6,466 bases of DNA from Rubrivivax sp. (GTDB lineage Bacteria > Pseudomonadota > Gammaproteobacteria > Burkholderiales > Burkholderiaceae_C): NCBI GenBank assembly GCA_027484885.1, contig JAIXSD010000328.1:1-6466 (forward strand), given 5' to 3'. Made by a program: the position numbers and the translations under genes. Each line of letters begins with the position of its first letter. Position 1 is the stretch's first letter. This document shows, piece by piece, positions 1 to 4,792 of the stretch. The notes below the pieces were generated by a model. That model searched no databases and had not been told where the DNA came from. It saw only the letters and a list, made by a program, of their open reading frames with translations.

Positions 1-131
1 AAGGACGTGCTGCCGATCAGGCGCAGCTGCACTTCAGCCGCCTGGCTGCCGAACACAGCGCAGGCCAAGGCCAGGGGCAGGAACGCGCGGGACTTCATCG
101 TCAGGGACTTCGTCGTCTTTTTCTTCTTCAT
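1..131 (-). CDS. Exported protein, N-terminal fragment
   Basis: This is the start of a minus-strand gene cut by the left edge; only about 43 residues are visible. From the ATG at 131 the protein begins MKKKKTTKSLTMKSR, continues with the hydrophobic run AFLPLALACAVFGS, and has a good signal-peptidase I site (SQAA before EVQLRL). This is a standard Sec signal peptide, so the mature protein should be periplasmic or outer-envelope. The ATG at 131 is preferred because a GGAAAG ribosome-binding sequence lies a few bases upstream. An in-frame ATG at 98 would give a shorter signal peptide but has no clear ribosome-binding site. The mature sequence (EVQLRLIGSTS) is too short to assign a family. The gene diverges from the one at 404. 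Confidence 0.7.
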   Translation of the reverse strand, partial: MKKKKTTKSLTMKSRAFLPLALACAVFGSQAAEVQLRLIGSTS

Positions 132-149
132 AGGGGGCTTTCCAGCGGG

Positions 150-403
150 AAGTGGGAATGCTGCGGAGGCTATCGGCCGCTGATGAAAGTTTGGCTGCGC
201 GGGATGGGTCGAACAGATCAGGGTGCGTCGGCTGCAGGAAAAGACCCTCGACAGACCGGCGCCGCCTCGCCCGGTCTATTTGCAGTTCAAGCGCGTCCCT
301 TTGCGCTCCATCGCGAACCGCTGGATTCCTTGTGACCTGGCCCAGAAACTGCGCCCGCTGATGCCAAGACATCAGTTGGCAATCGAACATTCCAGGAGGG
401 GAA
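150..403. other. Divergent intergenic region with one hairpin
   Basis: This is the spacer between the exported-protein gene and the divergent gene at 404, and no coding region is supported in it. The clearest structure is an inverted repeat AGACCGG (253-259) with CCGGTCT (271-277), a 7-bp stem with an 11-base loop. It is followed only by ATTTG, so it is not a convincing terminator and could be an operator. The AGGAGG at 393-398 is the ribosome-binding site of the next gene. No promoter close to consensus was recognised. Confidence 0.4.
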
Positions 404-1078
404 ATGCAGCAGCATGACAGCGGCCTTGATCAGCGCATTGAGGCCTGTGAACGCGAGAACCGCAAGCTCAGACGCATCGTTTTGTTCCAGGGCATGGCTG
501 CAGCTGCGTTCTTGCTGGTCGCCTGTGCTGGCACGGCACTGCCGGGAAGCCCGAACCGGACAGAACCTGTCGACAGAATCACGGCCCGGGAGATCGTCGT
601 GGTGGACGCCCAAGGCGTGGTCCGCGCGCGCATGAGCGGTGATATGCCAGACGCGGTGATGGCCGGCGGGCACGTCTCCAAACGCGGAACCAAAGCGGCA
701 GGTTTCATGCTTTACGACGAGGGAGGCATTGAGCGCGGCGGCTACGTCACCATGGACACAGGCAGCAACGCCATGCTCTCGCTCGACTCCAAGCACCAGA
801 TGATTGCGCACATGGTTGCCGGCCCGGACCAAGAGCCAGCCGCAGCGTTGCGGCTGGGCAGCGCGAAGCATGCCGTGGAGTTGCGCTCGGACCTGAACGG
901 CTCACGCATCAGTCTGGAGAAAGAGAGAAAGGTCATCCAGCAGACGCCCGCGATCGAGTTCCTGTCGCCAGAGACCTGTCAAAAGCAGATCGAGTACGAG
1001 AAGGCCTATCCGGGCCGCGACGTCTGCCGCGCCCGCTTCACCGCCGAGGCCTGCTCGCGCTGCCTCAGCGCCGAATAG
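404..1078 (+). CDS. Membrane-anchored protein of unknown function
   Basis: This encodes 224 residues. A strong AGGAGG (393-398) fixes the ATG at 404. Residues 1-24 are charged and probably cytoplasmic, with heptad-like character (LDQRIEACERENRKLRR). A hydrophobic segment follows at about 25-46 (IVLFQGMAAAAFLLVACAG). The LVAC ending at Cys41 resembles a lipobox, but the preceding segment is long for a lipoprotein signal, so a signal anchor is equally possible. The outer domain has the pattern REIVVVDAQGVVRARMSGDMPDA, then AAGFMLYDEGGIERGGYVTMD, which looks like beta strands separated by turns. I recall uncharacterised proteobacterial proteins with a similar 'D-x-x-G-x-x-R' and 'G-x-x-x-Y/F-x-x-x-G-x-E-x-G-G' pattern, but no function is known to me. 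The C-terminus carries four cysteines (192, 208, 217, 220), the last two as CxxC, suggesting disulfides or metal binding. It appears to be monocistronic. Confidence 0.85.
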   Translation: MQQHDSGLDQRIEACERENRKLRRIVLFQGMAAAAFLLVACAGTALPGSPNRTEPVDRITAREIVVVDAQGVVRARMSGDMPDAVMAGGHVSKRGTKAAGFMLYDEGGIERGGYVTMDTGSNAMLSLDSKHQMIAHMVAGPDQEPAAALRLGSAKHAVELRSDLNGSRISLEKERKVIQQTPAIEFLSPETCQKQIEYEKAYPGRDVCRARFTAEACSRCLSAE

Positions 1079-1108
1079 CCTGGCAGGAGCCGTGCTTGCC
1101 ACCATCCG

Positions 1109-1286
1109 ATGCGCATCCATAGACTGAACGCCTTCGAGCTTGATCGCCTTTGCGGGGCGCGAGGCCATGCCCGTTCAGCCGGAGCTGCCTGGATGTCTGA
1201 AATGCGCCGCCCACGAATGCCTGCAACTGGCCGCATGGACAGAAAGGCATGACCAGTTACCGCTCCTGATCGAAGCCGGCGAATGA
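1109..1286 (+). pseudogene. Possible broken small gene (two overlapping frames)
   Basis: Two overlapping plus-strand frames look like parts of one small protein. The first opens at ATG 1109 (MRIHRLNAFELDRLCGARG) and closes at 1252. The second, one frame over, has an ATG at 1167 and reads PVQPELPGCLKCAAHECLQLAAWTERHDQLPLLIEAGE, closing at 1286. The composition of the second part (two cysteine pairs, few arginines, a regular helical pattern) is more protein-like than the arginine-rich alternatives nearby. A frameshift between about 1130 and 1170 would join RLNAFELDRL to it. No good ribosome-binding site precedes either start. This is inference from composition only; it could be chance reading in GC-rich DNA. 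Confidence 0.25.
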
Positions 1287-1740
1287 CTCGGTTCAGCCTG
1301 GTGCAGCCCCAAATTGCGACGATTGGATTGCACGGCTTGGAAGGTGTGGCGACTTTGCCTAGATCGCCGCCGCCGCCCGCCCGTGTTCCCCAATCGCGCC
1401 AGCTCGCTTCGAAACTTTGCCCTCACGCCGTTCGCGGCCTCCCCCCATGACTTCGATAATTTGCCAACAGCTTCGAAACGTTGTTCTCAGCCTCCTCCAC
1501 CAGGAACCTCATAACAAAGTTTCGAAGTGAGCGCTCCCCGGGGGACGCAGCAGCGCAATGCGCCACAGGCGCAGTAAAGTTTCGAAGTCCCGGTTCATCT
1601 CTGCGATCCGAGTCTGCCGCATGAATGGCAATGTCTCGAAGGACGTTGTCGCGCGCAGGAAAGTCAAGAACACGGCCAGTGAAGGAGCACGGCAAGCGCG
1701 GCTGAGCTGCATCTCGATAGGGTGGGATCAACGAGGCGAG
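1287..1740. other. Stretch without a convincing gene
   Basis: No reading frame here has a good start, ribosome-binding site and protein-like composition. Open frames on both strands are rich in Arg, Ser, Pro and Ala, as expected for non-coding GC-rich DNA. Several of them pass through the 13-base repeats and read as repeated FETL on the minus strand. The recognisable content is the repeat cluster at 1407-1641. The region ends at the stop codon of the minus-strand HNH gene. Confidence 0.5.
1407..1641. repeat. Six-copy 13-base repeat cluster, forward then inverted
   Basis: The unit is CTTCGAAACTTTG. Forward copies are at 1407-1419 (exact), 1451-1463 (two changes: CTTCGATAATTTG) and 1471-1483 (one change: CTTCGAAACGTTG). 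Inverted copies are at 1515-1527 (exact: CAAAGTTTCGAAG), 1575-1587 (one change) and 1629-1641 (two changes). The three forward copies all precede the three inverted ones, making a large dyad centred near 1500-1525. The inner pair (1471-1483 with 1515-1527) could form a 12-of-13-bp stem with a 31-base loop. The core contains the palindrome TTCGAA. No function is known to me. Possibilities are protein-binding iterons, recombination or partition sites, or a repeat that once encoded Phe-Glu-Thr-Leu on the minus strand. Confidence 0.7.
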
Positions 1741-2130
1741 CTATTGGCCATGTACATAGCCGGAATCCTCGTTGATATGCGCTTGAAGCCTTGTCGCCAA
1801 ACTTCCAGGTAGCCACGCCCCTTTGTTCACTCGTCGTTGGACATGGGCTGCGAAATCGTCTGGATCGAGTGGCGCATGCGCTTGGTGTCTCCGTGAGTTG
1901 CAGCACCGGCAAGCTGCAGCAATGTTCGATCTGCAATCTCGACCACCATCTTGCTTGGCTCGTAAATGCTCAGCCGTGCAACGAAGTAGCTCGGCTTCGC
2001 GATGGGTAAGACCGAACCGGCGCATGAACTGCTTCGGGTCTTTTTCCCACATGGGCATGCGGCAGTAAATGCAACGGTGCGACTGAGCTAAGGCGGCGCG
2101 CGCCCTGATTCGGATCAGCTTTGATGTCAT
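1741..2130 (-). CDS. Compact HNH endonuclease
   Basis: This 129-residue protein has a full HNH (beta-beta-alpha metal) nuclease core: Cys20-x2-Cys23 (CIYC), Glu54-His55 (AEHL), Asn69 (SNI), Cys74-x2-Cys77 followed by Asn78 and Arg81-His82 (CRCCNSRRH). The paired cysteines are the structural zinc ligands of the McrA-like HNH class. The His of the EH pair is the expected general base, and Asn69 with His82 completes the catalytic set. The family nicks or cuts DNA, but the substrate cannot be read from this sequence. Start: a GGAG (2137-2140) stands six bases before ATG 2130; the TTG just upstream is less likely. The stop of a short upstream minus-strand frame (reading ...FEPYYGERGFNIYWSP) overlaps this ATG as TGATG, suggesting translational coupling. 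It is unrelated in detail to the HNH protein at 5352. Confidence 0.85.
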   Translation of the reverse strand: MTSKLIRIRARAALAQSHRCIYCRMPMWEKDPKQFMRRFGLTHREAELLRCTAEHLRAKQDGGRDCRSNIAAACRCCNSRRHQAHAPLDPDDFAAHVQRRVNKGAWLPGSLATRLQAHINEDSGYVHGQ

Positions 2131-2221
2131 CAAGGACTCCAGTAGATGTTGAAGCCCCGTTCGCCATAGTATGGTTCGAAGCAGGCACTGGCCAATTTAG
2201 TACCAGCGACCGTGTGCGTGC
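2128..2221 (-). CDS. Short upstream frame, possible gene remnant
   Basis: On the minus strand a frame whose first suitable Met lies near 2221 reads MCTHTVAGTKLASACFEPYYGERGFNIYWSP, about 31 residues. It stops with a TGA whose last base is the A of the HNH start codon (TGATG). Such a one-base overlap is typical of coupled genes. The last 20 residues look protein-like, while the frame further upstream looks like noise. No strong ribosome-binding site precedes the Met. It could be the tail of a decayed gene that once preceded the HNH nuclease, a leader peptide, or chance. No family recognised. Confidence 0.25.
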
Positions 2222-2534
2222 ACATCACGGATCTGCTCGTCCCGAGCAGTAGCAATATTCTGCTGAGGTTTGTTGTGGAACGCAAGGCAGAACGTGTCCA
2301 CTCGGCCACGGGCGGCAACGCGCACCGGAGAACGGCCTCAACTGACCTTCGGCTCAAGACTGAGCGCTAAAGCTCATCATCGACGGCATTGCGGAACCTC
2401 AGCCTTCGGCAGGCAGTCAAAACATCCGTGAACCGCGACACTGCCCAGCTTCAGGTACGGCCCCTGCCTTGTCCGCACGGCCCATGCGGGCCTACAGTAG
2501 ATTCCAACGACAACAATTCTCACGAGGGAGCGAC
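2222..2534. other. Divergent spacer with small hairpins
   Basis: No gene is supported between the HNH unit and the membrane-protein gene. Visible structures are a perfect 7-bp hairpin CTGCTCG/CGAGCAG with a three-base loop (2233-2249) and a perfect 5-bp hairpin GGCCC-ATGC-GGGCC (2479-2492), about 40 bases before the start of the next gene, in a position suitable for an operator. TTGTCC at 2469-2474 followed by TACAGT at 2493 is a poor promoter candidate with an over-long spacer. Confidence 0.4.
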
Positions 2535-3185
2535 ATGGCATTCGTAGCGATTCCAGGATTAATCGCGCTAGTTCCGCATGCGAGCGGAGGTGCAATTCTC
2601 AGCACGAGTGCTGGAGGGTATGTAGCAGGAACTTTGATTCCTGCTTCAGTCGTTGCGGCTGCTCCGGCAATTGCAATTGGTGCCGTAGCCGTGACGGCGG
2701 CCGCGGTGGGAGCGTACTTCTACATTCACGGTGTCCCGTTGCCATTGGCTGAGCTTCTCGCGGCAAAGGGAATTACCGTCAAGGCGGGGGCAACCGCCGC
2801 AAAGGCTGCTGCTGCGGTCACTGACCCAATAGCTGCGACCAAATCGGTGATGTCTGCAGTACCTGCCGCTGCTGTAGTTGCAGTACCTGCAGCCAAAGTG
2901 GTGCTTGTGTTGGCAGCACTTGCGGCTGTGGGGTACGTTGCCTATACGTCGTTACAGGACGTGAAAGACGCTGTCGATGATTTGGTCCGGAAGGCTGAGC
3001 ATGAGGAGAATGGCCTGGCGGAAAAGGCCGGACTGATAGAAGAGTTCAGGGCGACTCTTTCGACGTTCACTGCGACTACTTCCACTAGAGCGAGTGCACA
3101 AGTACAAACAATATGGTCATTAATACGGAAGGTGTTGCGGGGTCTTGCCGGCGTCTTCCAATGGTGGAAGCGACGTATAGACTAA
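2535..3185 (+). CDS. Ala/Val-rich two-helix membrane protein, unknown
   Basis: This encodes 216 residues from ATG 2535, chosen because GAGGGAG (2524-2530) lies directly upstream; the open frame extends further but without a start signal. The N-terminus is hydrophobic (AFVAIPGLIALVPH), followed by a Gly-rich motif (SGGAILSTSAGGYVAGTLIP, 17-36). Hydrophobic helices lie at about 38-64 (SVVAAAPAIAIGAVAVTAAAVGAYFYI) and 107-137, separated by an Ala/Lys/Thr-rich amphipathic stretch. Residues 138-175 are charged and helical, possibly a coiled coil (LQDVKDAVDDLVRKAEHEE). The C-terminus is cationic and aromatic (IRKVLRGLAGVFQWWKRRID), as in membrane-interacting tails. I recognise no family. Codon use is less GC-biased than in neighbouring genes (many GTA, GCA, GTT), suggesting separate acquisition. 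A pore-forming or membrane-effector role is possible but is only an inference from topology. Confidence 0.8.
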   Translation: MAFVAIPGLIALVPHASGGAILSTSAGGYVAGTLIPASVVAAAPAIAIGAVAVTAAAVGAYFYIHGVPLPLAELLAAKGITVKAGATAAKAAAAVTDPIAATKSVMSAVPAAAVVAVPAAKVVLVLAALAAVGYVAYTSLQDVKDAVDDLVRKAEHEENGLAEKAGLIEEFRATLSTFTATTSTRASAQVQTIWSLIRKVLRGLAGVFQWWKRRID

Positions 3186-3252
3186 CTAACCATAACTGTG
3201 CTCTCGTACAGGTTGACGGACCAGGACTGGCGAGAACATAAGACTAACTGCC

Positions 3253-3307
3253 GGGCGCCAAACCCGCGCGAGCTTTTCCCGGAGTGCACTGCGCGGGCCC
3301 GGCGCCC
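3253..3307. terminator. Two-stage hairpin between convergent genes
   Basis: GGGCGCC (3253-3259) pairs perfectly with GGCGCCC (3301-3307). After a symmetric three-by-three internal loop (AAA/CCC), CCCGCGC (3263-3269) pairs perfectly with GCGCGGG (3291-3297), leaving a 21-base apical loop that contains the palindrome AGTGCACT. It lies between the 3' ends of the plus-strand membrane gene and the minus-strand repressor gene, where a bidirectional transcription stop would be expected. There is no U-tract on either side, so a classical intrinsic terminator is not shown. It could equally be a mobile palindrome or a protein-binding site. Confidence 0.5.
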
Positions 3308-3435
3308 AGCCGTCATCGCCCGCTTGGCTCACAGGCTGAGCGATCAATTGCGGGCGCTGAGTTCGGTGATTTGAAGTTCTGCAGCCTCAGCATTCCAGCC
3401 CGTCTTAGCGCCCTGTATCTTGCTCAGACAGCGGC

Positions 3436-3801
3436 CTACTGTTGGAATGTTTTCAGCAGCTGCTTCAAGCGCTTTCGCCCATCGCTGTTTGTTTCGCGAT
3501 AGACCTTCAGGGCAATCGCCAGGAACTGCTGCTCTCCAGGTGACAGCCCCGTAGGTTCACGCTCGATATCGAGCCAACCTGACTCCTTGCCGCAATGCTG
3601 TTCAATTTGCCGCGCTAGCTTGTCACCAATGGGGCGTGCGCCACTTTTGGCCATTGACCAAGTTGCGCCACTCATCTCGACTTTTTTAGCCCAGGTGGAT
3701 TCAAGCCCCTTGGGCGGATCGCCTGCGGCGATGCGTTCTTCCGCAAAAATCTGGAAGAGCGCGATGGCGTTGAGTCGGCGGAATGTGGTGATGCTGGACA
3801 C
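3436..3801 (-). CDS. Phage-repressor-like DNA-binding regulator
   Basis: This encodes 121 residues. The region STWAKKVEMSGATWSMAKSGARPIGDKLARQIEQHCGKESGWLD (36-78) matches the usual layout of small phage Cro/CI-type helix-turn-helix proteins: a recognition stretch followed by IG-x-KLARQIE and a closing GWLD, typical of betaproteobacterial prophage regulators. The C-terminal part (85-121) is helical and charged and could mediate dimerisation. There is no LexA/CI-type protease domain. The first in-frame start is a GTG at 3801 with no ribosome-binding site, so a leaderless message, as for lambda cI from pRM, is possible; the true start is uncertain. The upstream DNA carries inverted repeats built on TTCACA/TGTGAA (3822-3876), which are likely its operators, and a divergent promoter. 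This suggests it represses the plus-strand unit ending at 4163 and possibly itself. Confidence 0.7.
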   Translation of the reverse strand: MSSITTFRRLNAIALFQIFAEERIAAGDPPKGLESTWAKKVEMSGATWSMAKSGARPIGDKLARQIEQHCGKESGWLDIEREPTGLSPGEQQFLAIALKVYRETNSDGRKRLKQLLKTFQQ

Positions 3802-3822
3802 GGTTGGTGTTGTTAAAACACT

Positions 3823-3841
3823 TCACATGCATTCTATGTGA
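3823..3841. promoter_or_regulatory. Inverted-repeat operator 1
   Basis: TCACAT (3823-3828) and ATGTGA (3836-3841) form a 6-bp dyad with a 7-base spacer. It sits just upstream of the repressor gene; its spacer includes, on the minus strand, TAGAAT, a possible -10 element. It shares the TTCACA/TGTGAA half-site with operator 2, so it is probably bound by the neighbouring repressor. Confidence 0.55.
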
Positions 3842-3850
3842 TCGGATGTG

Positions 3851-3879
3851 TTGACGAACTCGTGAACACTCTTCACAAT
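3851..3879 (+). promoter_or_regulatory. Promoter with overlapping operator 2
   Basis: TTGACG (3851-3856) and CACAAT (3874-3879) are separated by 17 bases, a good sigma-70 arrangement on the plus strand. The dyad GTGAA-CACTC-TTCAC (3862-3876) overlaps the spacer and -10 region, so a bound repressor would block this promoter. Transcription would begin near 3886 and run to the terminator at 4129-4163. Confidence 0.6.
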
Positions 3880-3920
3880 TCTTCCATTCGTTGATTCACC
3901 CCAACCCGCCAGATCTCATC

Positions 3921-4091
3921 ATGCTCCGCACCGTCTCCATCGCCAACGCAACACGACCCATGTCGGTCGAGATGGCTTTGTGCGTCGCTGCGGGTCGCCA
4001 TGAGTTCGCTGTGCCGCTCGCACTGAGCCAGCTGCGGCATGACCGATTTGAGGGTGACTCACCATTACCGGGAGGAACTTCAGACCACTGA
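3921..4091 (+). CDS. Possible small protein of the divergent unit
   Basis: This 56-residue frame starts at ATG 3921 (MLRTVSIANATRPMSVEMALCVAAGRHEF), just downstream of the operator-covered promoter, and ends GGTSDH within the hairpin at 4075-4096. Its first 40 residues look protein-like, with a helical stretch MSVEMALCVAAGRHEFAVPLALSQLRHD. The ribosome-binding site is weak (only AGATCT before the start). No family is recognised. The position opposite a phage-type repressor is where a Cro- or CII-like early gene usually sits, but no helix-turn-helix is evident. The transcript might instead be a regulatory RNA of about 275 bases. Confidence 0.35.
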   Translation: MLRTVSIANATRPMSVEMALCVAAGRHEFAVPLALSQLRHDRFEGDSPLPGGTSDH

Positions 4092-4096
4092 AGTTC
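4075..4096 (+). other. Perfect 9-bp hairpin
   Basis: GAACTTCAG (4075-4083) pairs perfectly with CTGAAGTTC (4088-4096) across the tetraloop ACCA. It lies in the short transcript between the operator-controlled promoter and the terminator, preceded by the separate dyad GGTGA-C-TCACC (4053-4063). It has no U-tract, so it is more likely an RNA structural element or attenuator than a terminator. Confidence 0.6.
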
Positions 4097-4128
4097 TCAC
4101 ATTCCAGGGATCCATCTCCTATCCCCTG

Positions 4129-4163
4129 AAGCCCGGTCTCCTGCAGGAACCGGGCTTTTTGTT
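4129..4163 (+). terminator. Intrinsic terminator
   Basis: AAGCCCGGT (4129-4137) pairs with ACCGGGCTT (4149-4157) over an 11-base loop that includes the self-complementary TCCTGCAGGA. The stem runs into TTTTTG and then TTT, a canonical rho-independent terminator on the plus strand. It closes the short unit started at the 3851 promoter and separates it from the tRNA array. Confidence 0.85.
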
Positions 4164-4273
4164 TGGCTCTTGCGAATCGGATTGATGCCCTCTTGGGTGT
4201 GCCCGTGCACAAGCACCGGCCAACTCGGTGTGCATGTGTGCCAAGCACGTTCTGCAGACGGAGCCGGCATGCA

Positions 4274-4301
4274 GCGATCTCGGCAAGCTCGCCGAGATCG
4301 C
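4274..4301. other. Perfect 11-bp hairpin before the tRNA array
   Basis: GCGATCTCGGC (4274-4284) pairs perfectly with GCCGAGATCGC (4291-4301) around the loop AAGCTC. No U-tract follows. It sits 25 bases before the first tRNA gene and could be a processing signal for the array transcript, a recombination or attachment site, or the remnant of an earlier unit. Confidence 0.6.
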
Positions 4302-4326
4302 GTGCGGACACAGCCGAGAGTGCATG

Positions 4327-4403
4327 GCCTTGTTAGCTCGGCGGAGCAGAGCGCCGGTCTACGAAACCGGAGGCCGGAGGTTCGAATCCTCCACGAGGCG
4401 CCA
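4327..4403 (+). tRNA. tRNA-Arg (ACG)
   Basis: This is a complete cloverleaf. The acceptor GCCTTGT (4327-4333) pairs at all seven positions with ACGAGGC (4393-4399), including one G-T. The D stem is GCTC/GAGC with loop GGCGGAGCA. The anticodon stem CCGGT/ACCGG holds the loop CTACGAA, anticodon ACG at 4361-4363. The T stem GGAGG/CCTCC has the canonical loop TTCGAAT. Discriminator G and an encoded CCA (4401-4403) follow. It decodes CGN arginine codons if the first base is edited to inosine. It is the first and best-formed member of the array. Confidence 0.88.
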
Positions 4404-4415
4404 GTTTTCATTACT

Positions 4416-4490
4416 GTCCCGTTGGACTTCCGGTGAGGTCCTCGGTCCTTCAAGCCGAAGAGGCGGGTTCGACTCCCGCACGGGATACCA
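4416..4490 (+). tRNA. tRNA-Glu (TTC), altered anticodon loop
   Basis: The acceptor GTCCCGT (4416-4422) pairs with ACGGGAT (4480-4486). The short D stem is GAC/GTC. The anticodon stem TCGGT/GCCGA holds the loop CCTTCAA, placing TTC at 4449-4451. The T stem GCGGG/CCCGC has the loop TTCGACT. Discriminator A and encoded CCA end at 4490. The GTCCC acceptor start also fits glutamate tRNAs. Oddity: the base before the anticodon is C (4448) instead of the nearly invariant U33. The alternative reading with T33 would give anticodon TCA, but its stem does not pair. Functionality is therefore uncertain. Confidence 0.75.
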
Positions 4491-4497
4491 AACCCAA

Positions 4498-4527
4498 GCC
4501 TGTCGTCGAGCTCTCGCTTCGACAGGC
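4498..4527. other. Hairpin between tRNA-Glu and tRNA-Pro
   Basis: GCCTGTCG (4498-4505) pairs with CGACAGGC (4520-4527), and inside it CGAG and CTCG can pair again. There is no U-tract. It may be a processing or structural spacer in the array transcript. The rest of the spacer (4528-4591) contains a second small dyad GTCGG/CCGAC and the phrase CTTGGGAGCA, which resembles the anticodon arm of the following tRNA-Pro. Confidence 0.5.
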
Positions 4528-4591
4528 GCAAACCGGCCGCACAGATTGGGCGGCGTCGGAACCCGTCACCGACAACCCTTGGGAGCATGAC

Positions 4592-4668
4592 CCGTGTGTG
4601 GCGCAAGTGGCAAGCGCAACTGCTTTGGGAGCAGAGGGTTGCAGGTTCGAGTCCTGCTGCACAGACCA
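4592..4668 (+). tRNA. tRNA-Pro (TGG)
   Basis: The D arm GCGC-AAGTGGCAA-GCGC and anticodon loop TTTGGGA (anticodon TGG, G at position 37) closely follow bacterial tRNA-Pro(TGG). The T stem GCAGG/CCTGC holds the loop TTCGAGT, followed by discriminator A and encoded CCA (4666-4668). Weak points: the acceptor CCGTGTG pairs with TGCACAG with one C-A mismatch and two G-T pairs, and the anticodon stem (ACTGC/GCAGA) has an A-A mismatch at its base. It is recognisable but partly eroded. Confidence 0.78.
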
Positions 4669-4677
4669 GGAATACAT

Positions 4678-4753
4678 GTCGCCATAGCTCAGCTGGAAGA
4701 GCGCCGGTCTGTCGAACCGGAGGTCGTGGGGTCACGACCCGCTGGCGGCGCCA
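4678..4753 (+). tRNA. tRNA-Asp (GTC), aberrant T loop
   Basis: The acceptor GTCGCCA (4678-4684) pairs with TGGCGGC (4743-4749). The D arm GCTC-AGCTGGAA-GAGC is standard. The anticodon stem CCGGT/ACCGG holds the loop CTGTCGA with anticodon GTC. Discriminator G and encoded CCA (4751-4753) are present. The T stem GTGGG/CCCGC pairs, but its loop is GTCACGA instead of the TTCRANY pattern, losing T54 and A58, which normally form the elbow contact. Its anticodon arm is identical, apart from the loop, to that of the tRNA-Arg at 4327. Confidence 0.78.
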
Positions 4754-4792
4754 AGTGAAACAAACGCAATGTGCCGAAACGTGTGTTTGGGT

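Noticed and set aside
287..871. 194-residue minus-strand frame antisense to the membrane-anchored protein gene
   Set aside because: It is a shadow of the strongly supported plus-strand gene at 404; rich in His, Arg and Ala with no start signal.
1079..1101. Terminator after the gene ending at 1078 (TGGCA...TGCCA)
   Set aside because: The stem is only 5 bp and has no T-run; not convincing.
1407..1641. CRISPR array
   Set aside because: The repeats are only 13 bases, change orientation half way, and spacer lengths vary from 7 to about 47 bases; no cas genes.
3241..3310. Integron attC site at the large hairpin
   Set aside because: The flanks lack the RYYYAAC and GTTRRRY core sites, and no integrase is present.
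4446..4454. Reading the tRNA-Glu loop as anticodon TCA (selenocysteine or UGA suppressor)
   Set aside because: It would restore T33, but the flanking stem (CGGTC with CCGAA) does not pair, and the arm lengths do not fit a selenocysteine tRNA.
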